Assembly: GCA_024760905.1 (NCBI GenBank)
Contig: CM045731.1
Location: forward strand, 54,015,001-54,079,000
Source of the DNA: Plotosus lineatus
Taxonomy: Eukaryota > Chordata > Actinopteri > Siluriformes > Plotosidae
Reading direction: 5' to 3'
Length of the DNA stretch: 64,000 nt
Within the stretch, counting starts at the first letter, position 1. Each line of letters starts with the position of its first letter. The notes beneath the pieces are model-generated. The model worked only from the letters and a program-made list of their open reading frames with translations. It was not told the origin of the DNA and did not search any database. The translations under genes and the position numbers were made by a program. Below, piece after piece: positions 63,961 through 64,000 of the stretch.

Positions 63961-64000
63961 GAGAGAAAAACAAAGAGACAAACAGAAAAACAGTGAGAGA

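Noticed and set aside
38821..64000. cdkl5 exon 4 (human ETHEIVAIKKFKDSE)
   Set aside because: I looked for a 46-nt exon with this coding and splice sites on the + strand and found none. It probably lies downstream.

Overview
The window is nuclear DNA of a ray-finned fish (teleost). This is shown by Tc1/mariner and hAT transposons with intact-looking termini, RTE-type LINEs, several tRNA-derived SINE families, very frequent long CA/GT microsatellites, and two exons of a vertebrate gene. A catfish-like species is my guess from the repeat style. The sequence does not prove it.

The only host gene I can support is the 5' part of cdkl5 (cyclin-dependent kinase-like 5), on the + strand. Coding exon 2 (14271-14334, preceded by 5'UTR from 14121) encodes the start of the kinase and ends one base into the codon for the last glycine of the GEG part of the glycine-rich loop. 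A 35-nt microexon (38786-38820) continues the loop in frame as AYGVVLKCRHK. Both exon lengths and phases match human CDKL5 as I remember it (c.1-64 and c.65-99). A CpG-rich block at about 690-963 ending in a GTGAGT donor is a candidate non-coding exon 1. I could not find the next exon (ETHEIVAIKKF in human), so everything after 38820 is probably intron 3, at least 25 kb long.

Almost everything else is transposable-element sequence inside these introns. For brevity I name four SINE families. SINE-A has a tRNA head (GGATCGCTGATCC) and a tail shared with the RTE LINE. SINE-B (GTGGTTAGCACG, then GTGGGTTTCCTCCGG) is by far the most abundant. SINE-C has the motif CCCAGCAGTATAAATGGG. SINE-D has the motif ATGCATGACT followed by TGGAGAT. 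Intron 1 (964-14120) holds SINE-B copies, a 1.3-kb hAT element with an 8-bp target duplication and two hairpins, a deletion-derived Tc1 MITE, and a dispersed repeat with a 30-bp minisatellite. Intron 2 (14335-38785) holds TA-flanked mariner/Tigger-like elements, a foldback element, a chimeric SINE, a Tc1 element with transposase remnant, a hAT element nested with a mariner-like element and two RTE LINE copies, and a nearly full-length RTE LINE on the minus strand. Intron 3 (38821 to the end) holds a foldback with a captured LINE endonuclease fragment, more TA-flanked elements, and a Tc1 element split by a nearly intact, young RTE LINE on the + strand.

The elements interact in readable ways. 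RTE LINEs appear to have supplied both ends of the SINE-A body, SINE modules have been swapped between families, and Tc1 and hAT copies have become landing sites for younger elements. The two ~3-kb RTE copies lie in opposite orientation on either side of the cdkl5 microexon. I found no CRISPR array, operon, rRNA or functional tRNA gene, and no convincing new protein system. The most unusual signals are the SINE/LINE modular architecture, the nested insertions and the inverted-repeat setting of the microexon.
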